A stretch of 64,000 nucleotides of DNA from Fluviicola sp. (GCA_002734085.1 NVXV01000019.1:1-64000); one strand, 5' to 3'. Numbered from the stretch's first letter, positions 53,293 through 61,476 are shown. The notes: generated from the letters alone by a model not told the origin. Translations and numbers: made by a program.

Positions 53293-54804
53293 TTAATTCT
53301 GTAGTTTATTTCCTGACAAACCTTGAATATTATCCTTTTTACTACTTTTTGAAAGTACTAGTAACCCTATAAAACAAAGCACCCCATTCACACCAAGGAT
53401 TTCGTGTCCCGACTGATAACCATCAAACCAGTAGGATTCATAGGTTTTAAAAATATAGATTAAGACGGGCACCACCAAACATACAACCCAAGTTAAATGA
53501 TCTGCCACTTTTCGTTTTGATAAAATTCCAAAGAAAAACAGCCCAAGTAATGGGCCATAGGTATATCCTGCGAGTGTGAACAGTGTATTTATTACGTCCT
53601 TCTCTTTGAATTCATTAGCTAATAATATAACAATAAACAAAACAGCAGTCATTCCTACGTGAATCCATTTTCTAACCTTTTCCGCTTTTTGCGTGTCTTT
53701 CCATTTATCTAATTTAAAAAGATCGACACTTGTAGAGGTTGTCAATGATGTTAATGCCGAATCTGCAGAAGAATAAGCTGCTGCCACTAATCCCAGTAAA
53801 AAAGTAATTCCAACAAACACACCTAATCCTCCGTTTAGTGCTATCAATGGAAACAACCTATCTGATTGTTTATTAACAGGCATTTTTTCAAGTGCTGAAA
53901 GTATTTCCGTATGCTCCTGAGCGTATAAAAATAAAAGTCCACCTAGAATTAAAAACACAAAGTTTACAACGAACAATACCACAGAAAACCAAATCATATT
54001 TTTACGCGATTCCTTCTCATTTTTACAACTCAGGTTTTTCTGCATCATATCCTGGTCAAGACCAGTCATACCCAGTGTAATAAACAAACCACCTAAAATT
54101 CCTTTTAACCAGTAATTATTTGCTTTTGGGTCTGAAGTAAAGAACCAATCGGTCATTCCAAGTGATTTTAGACCTTCGGTAGAAGTTTCTGTACCAATGG
54201 CATTACTAATAAGAATGACACTAACTACAAGCGCAACAAGCATAAACAAAGTCTGGAGAGTATCTGTCCAAACAATTGTTTTTATTCCACCTCTATAGGT
54301 ATATATATATATAAGAATCAACGTAAGTAAAACAGAGAATTCAAACGAAACACCGTATTGTCTAAGCACAAAGAAGTCCAGAATGTCTGCGACTAAAAAG
54401 AGCCGTACTGAAGCTCCTAAAACCCTTGAAAGAATAAAAAATGAGGCACCGATCTTATGGGTTGTTTCGCCATACCTTCTCCCCAAGTAGGAATAAATTG
54501 ATGTAAGGTTAAGTTTATAATACAGCGGAATAAGCACAAAAGAGATAATTGCATAACCGATCATATATCCGATTACAATTTGCATGTAAGTGAACCCTGA
54601 TTTCCCTACTAATCCAGGTAATGAAATAAAAGTAACACCTGAAAGTGATGCGCCAATCATTCCGAAACTAACCAAATACCATTTTGACGAACGATTTCCT
54701 GTAAAAAAAGTATCATTTTTAGCGCCTCTGGAGGTCAAGTACGATATCGTCAACAAAATAGCAAAATACCCTACAATAACAGATAAAATAAACAATCCAC
54801 TCAT
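53293..54804 (-). CDS. Sodium:solute symporter (SSS family)
   Basis: 503 aa with about 13 membrane helices. Family marks are 'GNRSSKWYLVSFGMIGASLS' and 'GVTFISLPGLVGKSGFTYMQ', 'GRRYGETTHKIGASFFILSR' and 'LVAAAYSSADSALTSLTTST' with 'FKEKDVINTLFTLAGYTYGP'. This group includes transporters for sugars, amino acids and carboxylates. The substrate cannot be deduced. It is a single-gene unit. Confidence 0.92.
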   Translation of the reverse strand: MSGLFILSVIVGYFAILLTISYLTSRGAKNDTFFTGNRSSKWYLVSFGMIGASLSGVTFISLPGLVGKSGFTYMQIVIGYMIGYAIISFVLIPLYYKLNLTSIYSYLGRRYGETTHKIGASFFILSRVLGASVRLFLVADILDFFVLRQYGVSFEFSVLLTLILIYIYTYRGGIKTIVWTDTLQTLFMLVALVVSVILISNAIGTETSTEGLKSLGMTDWFFTSDPKANNYWLKGILGGLFITLGMTGLDQDMMQKNLSCKNEKESRKNMIWFSVVLFVVNFVFLILGGLLFLYAQEHTEILSALEKMPVNKQSDRLFPLIALNGGLGVFVGITFLLGLVAAAYSSADSALTSLTTSTSVDLFKLDKWKDTQKAEKVRKWIHVGMTAVLFIVILLANEFKEKDVINTLFTLAGYTYGPLLGLFFFGILSKRKVADHLTWVVCLVVPVLIYIFKTYESYWFDGYQSGHEILGVNGVLCFIGLLVLSKSSKKDNIQGLSGNKLQN

Positions 54805-54896
54805 TCCCTCTGATTAATTTAGGATAAAAATAGAATTTTAAGTGGTAGCTATAAGTTTAAAATAGAGAAGTAATAAAACCTGACTTGTTGAAAAGA

Positions 54897-55286
54897 CTAC
54901 GCCCCAATCACTCTTTTAAGATCGTTGATGGTGTTTTCCCAATAGAGTTGAACTTCTTCAAGCTCATCTTCATCAGCGAAACTAGTTAGGTTGAGTACAA
55001 CAGCTTTGGTCATAGGATCGACTTTAAACCTGATTTCAACATAAGTATCTAAGTCCTCCTCTTCGTCTTCCAACCATTGAAACTTAATATATTCATTCGC
55101 TTTTTTTCCAAGTAAACGTGCTTGCTCTTCACTTCCATTCCAGTAAAAAGTATAGACATCATCTTTTATATTCACATCATCTGAAAACCACTCACTCAAC
55201 CCACTCGGCGACATCAACATCGAGTTAAGTACTTTTGGAGAAGTTTTCAAAAGGTACTCTTGCTCAAACTTAATTTTTTCTGACAT
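54897..55286 (-). CDS. START-like (SRPBCC) domain protein
   Basis: 129 aa. The helix-grip fold is suggested by 'FEQEYLLKTSPKVLNSMLMS', 'SGLSEWFSDDVNIKDDVYTF', 'YIKFQWLEDEEEDLDTYVEI' and 'FADEDELEEVQLYWENTIND'. It is very acidic. This is a conserved Bacteroidota protein annotated START-like; ligand and function are unknown. It is divergent from the ICMT-type gene. Confidence 0.85.
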   Translation of the reverse strand: MSEKIKFEQEYLLKTSPKVLNSMLMSPSGLSEWFSDDVNIKDDVYTFYWNGSEEQARLLGKKANEYIKFQWLEDEEEDLDTYVEIRFKVDPMTKAVVLNLTSFADEDELEEVQLYWENTINDLKRVIGA

Positions 55287-55308
55287 GTTCGAATATATTA
55301 ATTATTTC

Positions 55309-55316
55309 TATCTTCG
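55309..55316 (+). promoter_or_regulatory. -7 promoter element (TATCTTCG)
   Basis: TATCTTCG, one base from TAnnTTTG, 41 bp upstream of the methyltransferase-like gene. Confidence 0.4.
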
Positions 55317-55357
55317 CCAAGGAAGAATTATAAACTGCAATATACAAAAACTTTTAA

Positions 55358-56107
55358 ATGGCTCTAATACATTCCCTTGAAAAATCTGGAAATACCTTAT
55401 TTAAGTACCGAGGACAGATACCAGTGATTTTATTTATTCTTGCTGTCCCTGTTATTTACTTTACTGATTACAGTTTTATTTTCAGCGAAGATATCACCTA
55501 CTGGATCTTAATGGGGGTAGCAGTACTCCTGTCTCTATTAGGGCAGGTAATACGCGCCATTGCAATTGGAACAGCCAACAAGAATACTTCAGGAAGAAAC
55601 ACCAAAGAACAAGTTGCAGAAGCGTTGAACACAAAAGGCATCTACTCCACTATGCGCCACCCTCTTTATGTAGGTAATTATTTCATGTGGATAGGTATTG
55701 TTGTCTTTACAGCGAATATTTGGTTTGTTTTAGCAGTAAGTTTAGCGTTCTGGTTATACTATGAGCGTATTATGTTTGCTGAGGAAAGATTTCTTGAGAG
55801 AAAATTTGGACAAGACTATCTTGATTGGTCTTTAAAAGTACCTGCTTTTTGGCCTTCGTTCAAGAATTATATCCCTTCACCGATTTCTTTTTCAATGAAA
55901 ACGATCTTAAGAAGAGAATACTCTGGAGTAACAGCAACAATAATAGGGTTTCTATTTGTGGAGGTGTTAAGAGATGTTTTTACGACTGGAACCTTTGAAT
56001 TTAAAATTCATTACATTGTAATACTGGCAGTGGCCTTGTTTATTTCATTGTTTTTAAGAACATTAAAGCATCACACAAAAATTTTATTCGAAGAGGATCG
56101 TTCTTAG
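55358..56107 (+). CDS. Isoprenylcysteine methyltransferase-like (ICMT/PEMT) membrane protein
   Basis: 249 aa with about six helices. The hallmark segment is 'GIYSTMRHPLYVGNYFMWIG', then 'FAEERFLERKFGQDYLDWSL' and 'KVPAFWPSF', the SAM-binding part of the ICMT/phospholipid methyltransferase family. The substrate is unknown in bacteria. Its last ~65 bp are also present in decayed form 322 bp downstream (56363 onward), showing that its 3' end was duplicated together with the tRNA promoter. Confidence 0.88.
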   Translation: MALIHSLEKSGNTLFKYRGQIPVILFILAVPVIYFTDYSFIFSEDITYWILMGVAVLLSLLGQVIRAIAIGTANKNTSGRNTKEQVAEALNTKGIYSTMRHPLYVGNYFMWIGIVVFTANIWFVLAVSLAFWLYYERIMFAEERFLERKFGQDYLDWSLKVPAFWPSFKNYIPSPISFSMKTILRREYSGVTATIIGFLFVEVLRDVFTTGTFEFKIHYIVILAVALFISLFLRTLKHHTKILFEEDRS

Positions 56108-56171
56108 GTCTAGAATTTAAAAAAACTTCTAAATCTGCACCTTCAAAACCAACAAATCGTTTGTTTTAATT

Positions 56172-56321
56172 GTGTGTTGGCTCAGGATACTAACAAAATC
56201 GTCAGTATTAGAGCGCAGGATTCATAACCCTGAGGTCGGGAGCCTTGACGAAATGAATTTTTCAAAATTCTTTTGTCAAGATACTGATCAGAGCATCAGC
56301 ATTCAAATCTCCCTCGCGCCA
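56172..56321 (+). pseudogene. Interrupted tRNA-Met copy with hairpin insertions
   Basis: It contains an unaltered anticodon arm ('gcgcaggattcataaccctg') and 3' acceptor/T-arm half, but has two insertions. One in the D-loop (ATACT...AGTAT ends) replaces 'gtt'. The other, 59 nt, is at the T-stem/T-loop junction between 'gtcgggag' and 'ttcaaatctccc' and folds as two hairpins. Its 5' acceptor strand is damaged (gtgtgttgg for ggcgtggtag). The -7 box upstream is also decayed (TAAATCTG). It is unlikely to give a working tRNA. Confidence 0.85.
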
Positions 56322-56451
56322 TACAGTCTTACCTCTAAATAATTCAATCCTTTTCAAGTTATTATTTCATTGTTTATAAGTGCTTTGAAGTTTCGTTTCA
56401 AAATTTTATGCGAAGATGATCATTCATAAGTACAGAATTAAAAAAAACTTC

Positions 56452-56459
56452 TATATTTG
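56452..56459 (+). promoter_or_regulatory. -7 promoter element (TATATTTG) for tRNA-Met
   Basis: Exact TAnnTTTG match, 34 bp upstream of the tRNA 5' end. The duplicated copy upstream has TAAATCTG at the same place. Confidence 0.6.
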
Positions 56460-56493
56460 CACCCTCAAAACCAACAAGTAGTTTGTTTTAATT

Positions 56494-56567
56494 GGCGTGG
56501 TAGCTCAGTTGGTTAGAGCGCAGGATTCATAACCCTGAGGTCGGGAGTTCAAATCTCCCTCACGCCA
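56494..56567 (+). tRNA. tRNA-Met (anticodon CAT)
   Basis: 74 nt with all arms: acceptor GGCGTGG/TCACGCC, D-arm GCTC/GAGC, anticodon loop TTCATAA, T-arm GGGAG-TTCAAAT-CTCCC. CCA is not encoded. The 1-72 pair is G-C, so it is the elongator type rather than the initiator. The closing pair of the anticodon stem is A-C, which also occurs in the damaged copy. It is followed by an intrinsic terminator. Confidence 0.95.
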
Positions 56568-56578
56568 CTAGAAAGAAA

Positions 56579-56624
56579 AGAGAATGAGAGACAGAGTGAG
56601 AGCGATGACTCTCATTCTCTTTTT
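56579..56624 (+). terminator. Intrinsic terminator of tRNA-Met
   Basis: AGAGAATGAGAG / CTCTCATTCTCT stem followed by TTTT, starting 12 bp after the tRNA. The same terminator with small changes follows the tRNA fragment at ~57006-57050. Confidence 0.88.
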
Positions 56625-56661
56625 ACTTAATTCTCACCTCTCCTTCCCTATCTAACCTATA

Positions 56662-56925
56662 ATGAAATACTACACTTACATTTTTAAATCTATTAATCAT
56701 GATGAGTATTATATTGGTCAAACCAACAATATAGTTAATCGTCTCGAAAGACATAATAAAGGCTACGAAAAATATACTAGCAAATATAAACCTTGGGAAA
56801 TAGCTTTGAAAATCGAAAAAAACAGTCGCTCTGAAGCTATTATACTTGAAAGAAAGCTAAAGAACTTAGGGGGTAAAAGACTTAAACAATTTATTGAAAA
56901 GTATAGCCGAGGTCGGGAGACTTGA
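56662..56925 (+). CDS. GIY-YIG nuclease family protein, tail read from a tRNA fragment
   Basis: 87 aa. The GIY-YIG core is 'YYTYIFKSINHDEYYIGQTN' with 'NIVNRLERHNKGYEKYTSKY' and the catalytic Glu region 'SEAIILERKLKNLGGKRLKQ'. This small form is common in Flavobacteriales beside tRNA genes. The normal protein end is 'FIEKYS'; the last five residues 'RGRET' and the stop are encoded by the 3' half of a damaged tRNA-Met and its inserted hairpin. It lies between an intact tRNA with terminator and that fragment. Cleavage of DNA is known for the fold; the role here is inferred. Confidence 0.88.
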   Translation: MKYYTYIFKSINHDEYYIGQTNNIVNRLERHNKGYEKYTSKYKPWEIALKIEKNSRSEAIILERKLKNLGGKRLKQFIEKYSRGRET

Positions 56926-56999
56926 CGAAATGAATTTTTGAGAAATTCTTTTGTCAAGATGCTGATCGGAGCATCAGCATTCAAATCTCCCTCACGCCA
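56909..56999 (+). pseudogene. 3' half of tRNA-Met with the same T-loop insertion
   Basis: It starts at 'gaggtcgggag' (variable loop and T-stem), carries a 60-nt insertion that is over 85% identical to that of the copy at 56172-56321, and then resumes 'ttcaaatctccctcacgcca'. The 5' half of the tRNA is replaced by the GIY-YIG ORF. The inserted hairpins are CTTGAC...GTCAAG (long stem) and TGCTGAT-cggagc-ATCAGCA. Confidence 0.88.
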
Positions 57000-57084
57000 C
57001 TAAAAAGAGAGTGAGAGACAGAGTGAGAGCGATGACTCTCATTCTCTTTTTACTTCATCCTCACCCCTCCTTCTCTACTCCATA

Positions 57085-57129
57085 ATGAAATTCTACACCT
57101 ACATTCTAAAATCCATAAATCATCAGTAG
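57085..57129 (+). pseudogene. Start of a second GIY-YIG ORF, broken
   Basis: After the tRNA fragment and a copy of the terminator, 'MKFYTYILKSINHQ' restarts the same GIY-YIG N-terminus but hits a TAG after 14 codons; nothing recognisable follows. It shows that the tRNA-terminator-nuclease unit was repeated and then decayed. Confidence 0.85.
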
Positions 57130-57202
57130 TATTACCTAAATGCTGTGACTTTGTGGCTTTTTAAATTTTCAACCATTATACTGAAATATCTTTTTTATCA
57201 TT

Positions 57203-57937
57203 TCAATAATTTTCAAGATTTTCACCCAATAAGTAGCCATCAATAAGTAAAGGTAAGGTATCACTTGCTAATTCAAAAAACGATAATTCTCCAGTTTCAA
57301 TCTTGTGGTTCAGTTCATCCTTGGGTAGAAAATGATTGGCGTGGTCTAAATAAGTTCCTTTCATCAAGTGTCTGAATTCATGTTGGAATATTACCGCGGC
57401 GAATCCATCTAATCTCCCACGTTGAATCTCACCTTTTTTATTTTGACACTCATATTCAATCCATTTAAATGTTGCTACATTCCCTCTTTTTTCTCCCTGG
57501 GCACTTAAGCATCCATGCCAGAAGTTCTTACGTTCCTTAGAAACATTGGTGATTTTTGGATTAATAAAAACCTGTTTTTCAACGGGCCCTAAAACTTTAT
57601 ATCTTGGATTACCAACCTTAGCTTCTATAATAAATATTTGCAATCTCTTCCCTAGTTGATTGGCCGCAATCCCTACTCCCTCCTTTCGCAGCATAATTGT
57701 GTACATACTATCTATAAAAGTGTTAAGCTCAGAAGAATTGAACTCTTCTTGTTTGATTCTTCTTGGATCTAAGTATAGTGCATTTTGGTCTCTTCCTACA
57801 GCGTCCATGGGAATATTTTGGACTACCTCAAATCCTTCTTTAGGAATTTTTAATGTGAGTGACACGTCTTCTGAACAGCCTGTTTGGAATAGCGCTATCA
57901 TAAGTATAATGATATAAATAAAATGATTTCTAATCAC
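57203..57937 (-). CDS. Peptide-deformylase-like lipoprotein with altered motifs
   Basis: The track start (58027) has no signal peptide, but a GTG at 57937 opens 'RNHFIYIIILMIALFQTGCS' with a lipobox, giving 244 aa. The remainder is a deformylase fold: motif 1 'GVGIAANQLGKRL' (normally GxGxAAxQ), motif 2 'HGCLSAQG' (EGCLS in true enzymes, so Glu is replaced by His but the metal-binding Cys is kept), motif 3 'QHEFRHLMKG' (HExDH, with Asp replaced by Arg; both His and Glu kept). A lipid-anchored envelope location is odd for a deformylase, since formyl-Met peptides are cytoplasmic. Likely a divergent paralog with a changed role. Confidence 0.75.
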   Translation of the reverse strand: MIRNHFIYIIILMIALFQTGCSEDVSLTLKIPKEGFEVVQNIPMDAVGRDQNALYLDPRRIKQEEFNSSELNTFIDSMYTIMLRKEGVGIAANQLGKRLQIFIIEAKVGNPRYKVLGPVEKQVFINPKITNVSKERKNFWHGCLSAQGEKRGNVATFKWIEYECQNKKGEIQRGRLDGFAAVIFQHEFRHLMKGTYLDHANHFLPKDELNHKIETGELSFFELASDTLPLLIDGYLLGENLENY

Positions 57938-58036
57938 AAAATTTTCGATTAAGAACAAGCTTTGACACGAGCCTAAAGCCTTAATCATATTACTAATTCG
58001 CTTATTTTTTGTATACATTTTTACCACACGTTTTTA

Positions 58037-58756
58037 TTAATTATAGTAAATATAATAAGTTAAAATAATTGCAGTCATATTGTAAATTCCGTGAGCCACT
58101 ATTGAAGCTGTTAATCGTTTGGTAGTTATGAATAATAAAGTATACATAATAGTCGGAATAAGAATATCAAACCAATCTAATGCAGAAACTGGCATATGAC
58201 CGAATGAAAATATTACAATAGATGAAATTGCAGAAAACCATAATCCTATTTTTGAGTTTTTAAAGACATCTTTAAGCACATTAATGAAATATCCTCTGTT
58301 AAAGAGTTCCTCAGTAATTCCACCTCCTATTACTCCCAATGTAATAAATGAAATTGTTCCAATTAAACTTCCATCATACATTCCCAACATCCCATTAATG
58401 TCTGGACGATTTACTCCACCTGTATTTGGTATTATGAGTAAAAACTGAAGAATAGTCCATAAAGCTCCAAAAACAAAACCTAGCGCGATGTCTTTTTTTA
58501 AGTTCTCAAACTTAAGACCGATATAACTAAAGTCTTTTTTTAATATTTTAAGTGAAGCATAAAGTAAAGCTATGATAGATAAAAATTGAAATATAGCAAT
58601 GAAGAATAAATTAACACCAATCTTTCCTCCATTGATTTTTGTAACTCCAAAGAAAATATCTGGAATAATAAAAAGCGTATAACCAATTATAATAGTAAAA
58701 ATAAAAACAAGAATTGTCTTTGTTTTACTAACTGTTCTTCGATTTGTTTCTGTCAT
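58037..58756 (-). CDS. CPBP family intramembrane metalloprotease (Abi/CAAX-like)
   Basis: 239 aa with about seven helices. Motif 1 is 'GGGITEELFNRGYFINVLKD' (EExxxR) and motif 2 is 'SIVIFSFGHMPV' (FxxxH); a third His is in 'SIVAHGIYNM'. These are the glutamate/histidine residues of CPBP (CAAX protease and bacteriocin-processing) enzymes. Substrate not known. It is 99 bp upstream of the preferred start of the deformylase-like gene on the same strand. Confidence 0.9.
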   Translation of the reverse strand: MTETNRRTVSKTKTILVFIFTIIIGYTLFIIPDIFFGVTKINGGKIGVNLFFIAIFQFLSIIALLYASLKILKKDFSYIGLKFENLKKDIALGFVFGALWTILQFLLIIPNTGGVNRPDINGMLGMYDGSLIGTISFITLGVIGGGITEELFNRGYFINVLKDVFKNSKIGLWFSAISSIVIFSFGHMPVSALDWFDILIPTIMYTLLFITTKRLTASIVAHGIYNMTAIILTYYIYYN

Positions 58757-59066
58757 TTTGTATTATTTATGTAAGTTCTCATTTATGACGATTAACTTGT
58801 CTTTTTGTTACACTTCAAATGTATGTTAACGTTCTAGATGAGCAATAACGGGTTTTAAGTGACTCCTTTTCAGTTTACAATATACTTTAATTTAATGAAA
58901 AATAGTTCGAGTTAGCACTCTAACCATTATTGTTTATATCTGTCATAAAACTGTGTATACCCAACAATCTGTATGTAGACATAAGAGCTTTTTGGATCAT
59001 TATTCAATCAGAAATAGTCTTTTTAAATTACAATTCAAGGTTAGCTACTTATCTCTATTAGTATTT
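58757..59066. other. Intergenic stretch without a recognised feature
   Basis: 310 bp between the CPBP gene start and the end of the M24 gene. I see no ORF with coding character, no clear terminator and no matched promoter boxes; there is a short 'aacgttctag...gcaataacg' word of unknown meaning. Confidence 0.4.
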
Positions 59067-59747
59067 TCAAACCATCAGTTGTTCATAGAACCCACCTGTC
59101 TCCTCTTCTTCATCTATAAAATGAATTTCATAAATCCAGTGACGTGGGTTTCCATGCCGATCTTTTGCAGACATAGGGGTATGATTGTCAGGATGAATAT
59201 AATTTGTTACTTCTTCTCCCTGAATCTTTTCATGTGGGAAATTACCTATGAGATGACCACAGTGTTCGTTGCCATAAGACCAGTTATATGATTTTGCCAG
59301 CTTTGAAGTATAATCGTAAAACTGAGCTCCAGTAATTGTCTCTTGATGTGTTAAAAAGAATTCCTTCCCTTTCTTCCAGGCTTCAGCGATATCGCATACC
59401 AATTGTTTCTTTTTAGGATTATCACCTATTACATAAGTCCGACCAAAATCAGCTTCCCATTCTTCAAAAACGGGACCGAAATCCAGAAATAAAATATCAT
59501 CCTCTTGTAAAATTAAATCAGGCGGATTTTCACGGTAAGGCAACAAAGTATTTTTGCCAGCACGAACAATTCTTTTATGCCAGTACTTGCGAATACCATA
59601 AAGTTCTTCAGCTAAAGCATAGACCGATTTATTTAATTCCTTTTCAGTGATTCCAGATTTAATTAACCCGCGTGATTCTATCATTTGGAAAAGGTGTGCA
59701 GCTTTCTTTTCGGCTTCAATTAATTGTGTTATCTGGTTTTTAATCAT
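59067..59747 (-). CDS. M24 family metallopeptidase (creatinase/aminopeptidase P fold)
   Basis: 226 aa, only the catalytic domain. Metal ligands are visible: Asp in 'DDILFLDFGPVFEEWEADFG' (two Asp), His in 'EHCGHLIGNFPHEKIQGEEV', Glu in 'HWIYEIHFIDEEEETGGFYE' and the terminal Glu. It lacks the N-terminal domain of aminopeptidase P. The substrate is likely an N-terminal Xaa-Pro or similar bond. It begins 25 bp after the acyl-CoA dehydrogenase stop. Confidence 0.88.
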   Translation of the reverse strand: MIKNQITQLIEAEKKAAHLFQMIESRGLIKSGITEKELNKSVYALAEELYGIRKYWHKRIVRAGKNTLLPYRENPPDLILQEDDILFLDFGPVFEEWEADFGRTYVIGDNPKKKQLVCDIAEAWKKGKEFFLTHQETITGAQFYDYTSKLAKSYNWSYGNEHCGHLIGNFPHEKIQGEEVTNYIHPDNHTPMSAKDRHGNPRHWIYEIHFIDEEEETGGFYEQLMV

Positions 59748-59772
59748 GTTTAACTGAAATTGAAATGTTTCT

Positions 59773-61476
59773 CTAAATTTTCCATCCGATCAAACCATCC
59801 ACTTCCTCCTTTGAAAGCAAGAAGTCTGTCTTCTTTCCTTCTAATTGCATAGATAGATATCTTTTAGTTGGATTCATCCAGCTTTCGTTGTTTGTACTCG
59901 TTTCGTTGATACAGATTACCAACTGATACAACGTTGTCAGTTCATTGAATATATGTTTAGCTGTTAATTCCATTTCATCGCGCTCTAAGTTTGCAATTTC
60001 TTCGGCTGAAGATGAAATTTTATTGTGCTTAGATTTTATAAGGTTGCTGTATTCACTATTAGATGAAGCCGTTTTCTGAATCTCCGAGAACATTGCTTTG
60101 AGTCCTTCTGATTTGAACGAAGCTCTTAGCATATCTAGGGTCATTATGTTTCCAGCACCTTCCCAAATTGGTAAAACCATCACATCGCGCATGATTTTAG
60201 GCAGTACACCATCTTCAATGTATCCCATACCACCCATCAGCTCCATGCTTTCTCGAACAATATAAACTGATTTTTCAGCCGACCATTTTTTAACCATGGG
60301 TGTTAGGATTCTCGAAAGGTTCGTTGCGTGTTCGTCGCCGTTGTCTGCTTCATCTAAGCACTCAATCGCTTTCCATGTCAAATAGAAATTAGCCACATTT
60401 AAACTACCTAGTTCAAAAAATTTATCTCGAATTAATGCGTGATTGATGGCTTGTTTACCAAAACTTGTGCGATGAACATTGAATGTATACACTTCAATCA
60501 ATGCTCTACGAGCTCCAGACAACGCCGCTACTGAGTTATAAAGTCGGGATAGGTTAATCATATCGGTCATGATCTTAAAGCCTTTAAACTCCTCTCCTAT
60601 CCGCCTTCCAATTGTTCCATCGAGCAAACACTCAGCACTTGCCATAGAGCGTACTCCGAGTTTTTCTTTTAACCGAATGATTGGTAATGGGTTTTTCTCT
60701 CCATTTGGAAGGTGTTTTTCAATTAAAAAAATAGACAGTCCACGTGTTCCTTGAACTTCTTTATTGGTTCTCGCCAATGCAAAGATTATATCTGCATTTA
60801 CGTTACTACAAAACCATTTTTCACCACTCAATGAATATAAGTCATCCGTACCCTCTAACTTTTCAGCTTTTACAATATTTCGACCTACGTCAGAACCACC
60901 TGATTTTTCTGTTAGAAACATTGCACCTGTGGATAGTTCTTCAATTTGCTTGGTTGCGATTTTAGGAATTAATCGTTGTTTATCTTCCTCCGTACAATAG
61001 ATGTCAATTAAACGGGCTACACCGTCTGTCATGCAAAGTGGACAATACTGCCCCAGTTCACCCATTGCGTAAATGTACCCGCTAGAAAAGCCTAATTTGT
61101 GTAAGTCCTTTTGAAACTTATTCTTCAACTCTGGATCCCATTTCACCGTAAACATTTCAGAATCGATGGCAATCTGCAGTAAACTATCGTAAGCAGGATG
61201 GAACTTTATCTCATCAATGGTTTCTCCCAGGTTATTACGTTTGATTAAAGTCGGACCATTTTGGTCAGCATCTAATGATAATTCATCCATCACCAAAGCG
61301 GCAGCTGAACCAACCTCTTCCCACTTGTCTGACATATAGTCTTTAGCAGCTGTACTAAGCTTCCTCTCCAGATATTCTTTGAGAACAAGATCGCTCTCGA
61401 AGAAGTTGTGACTTTTGGATTGGTTTTCAGACAATACTTGGTTTTTTATTGCCTCCTTAGCTTTCGTTTCGGACAT
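59773..61476 (-). CDS. Acyl-CoA dehydrogenase
   Basis: 567 aa, longer than the 380-aa core, as in the long-chain or AidB-like group. FAD/substrate parts: 'GMFLTEKSGGSDVGRNIVKA' type 'TGAMFLTEKSGGSDVGRN', 'LYSLSGEKWFCSNVNADIIF', 'LKEKLGVRSMASAECLLDG', 'HRTSFGKQAINHALIRDKFF' and 'SMELMGGMGYIEDGVLPKIM'. It oxidises acyl-CoA esters. The extra C-terminal helices could form another dimer interface. The substrate chain length is not visible. Confidence 0.92.
   Translation of the reverse strand: MSETKAKEAIKNQVLSENQSKSHNFFESDLVLKEYLERKLSTAAKDYMSDKWEEVGSAAALVMDELSLDADQNGPTLIKRNNLGETIDEIKFHPAYDSLLQIAIDSEMFTVKWDPELKNKFQKDLHKLGFSSGYIYAMGELGQYCPLCMTDGVARLIDIYCTEEDKQRLIPKIATKQIEELSTGAMFLTEKSGGSDVGRNIVKAEKLEGTDDLYSLSGEKWFCSNVNADIIFALARTNKEVQGTRGLSIFLIEKHLPNGEKNPLPIIRLKEKLGVRSMASAECLLDGTIGRRIGEEFKGFKIMTDMINLSRLYNSVAALSGARRALIEVYTFNVHRTSFGKQAINHALIRDKFFELGSLNVANFYLTWKAIECLDEADNGDEHATNLSRILTPMVKKWSAEKSVYIVRESMELMGGMGYIEDGVLPKIMRDVMVLPIWEGAGNIMTLDMLRASFKSEGLKAMFSEIQKTASSNSEYSNLIKSKHNKISSSAEEIANLERDEMELTAKHIFNELTTLYQLVICINETSTNNESWMNPTKRYLSMQLEGKKTDFLLSKEEVDGLIGWKI

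Larger units (their letters stand above)
56041..56493 (+). repeat. Tandem duplication (offset 322 bp) of gene end, promoter and tRNA
   Basis: 56041-56171 and 56363-56493 align throughout with an exact 322-bp offset, from 'tatttcattgttt' (end of the ICMT-like CDS) to 'accaaca...gtttgttttaatt' at the tRNA start. The first copy keeps the functional CDS end and has a damaged tRNA; the second copy has a decayed CDS end and an intact tRNA. Confidence 0.9.

Noticed and set aside
56651-56658. CTAACCTA just before the GIY-YIG ATG is complementary to the TAGGTTAG part of the candidate sRNAs.
   Set aside because: Eight bases of AT-rich match in 64 kb are expected by chance; no other support.
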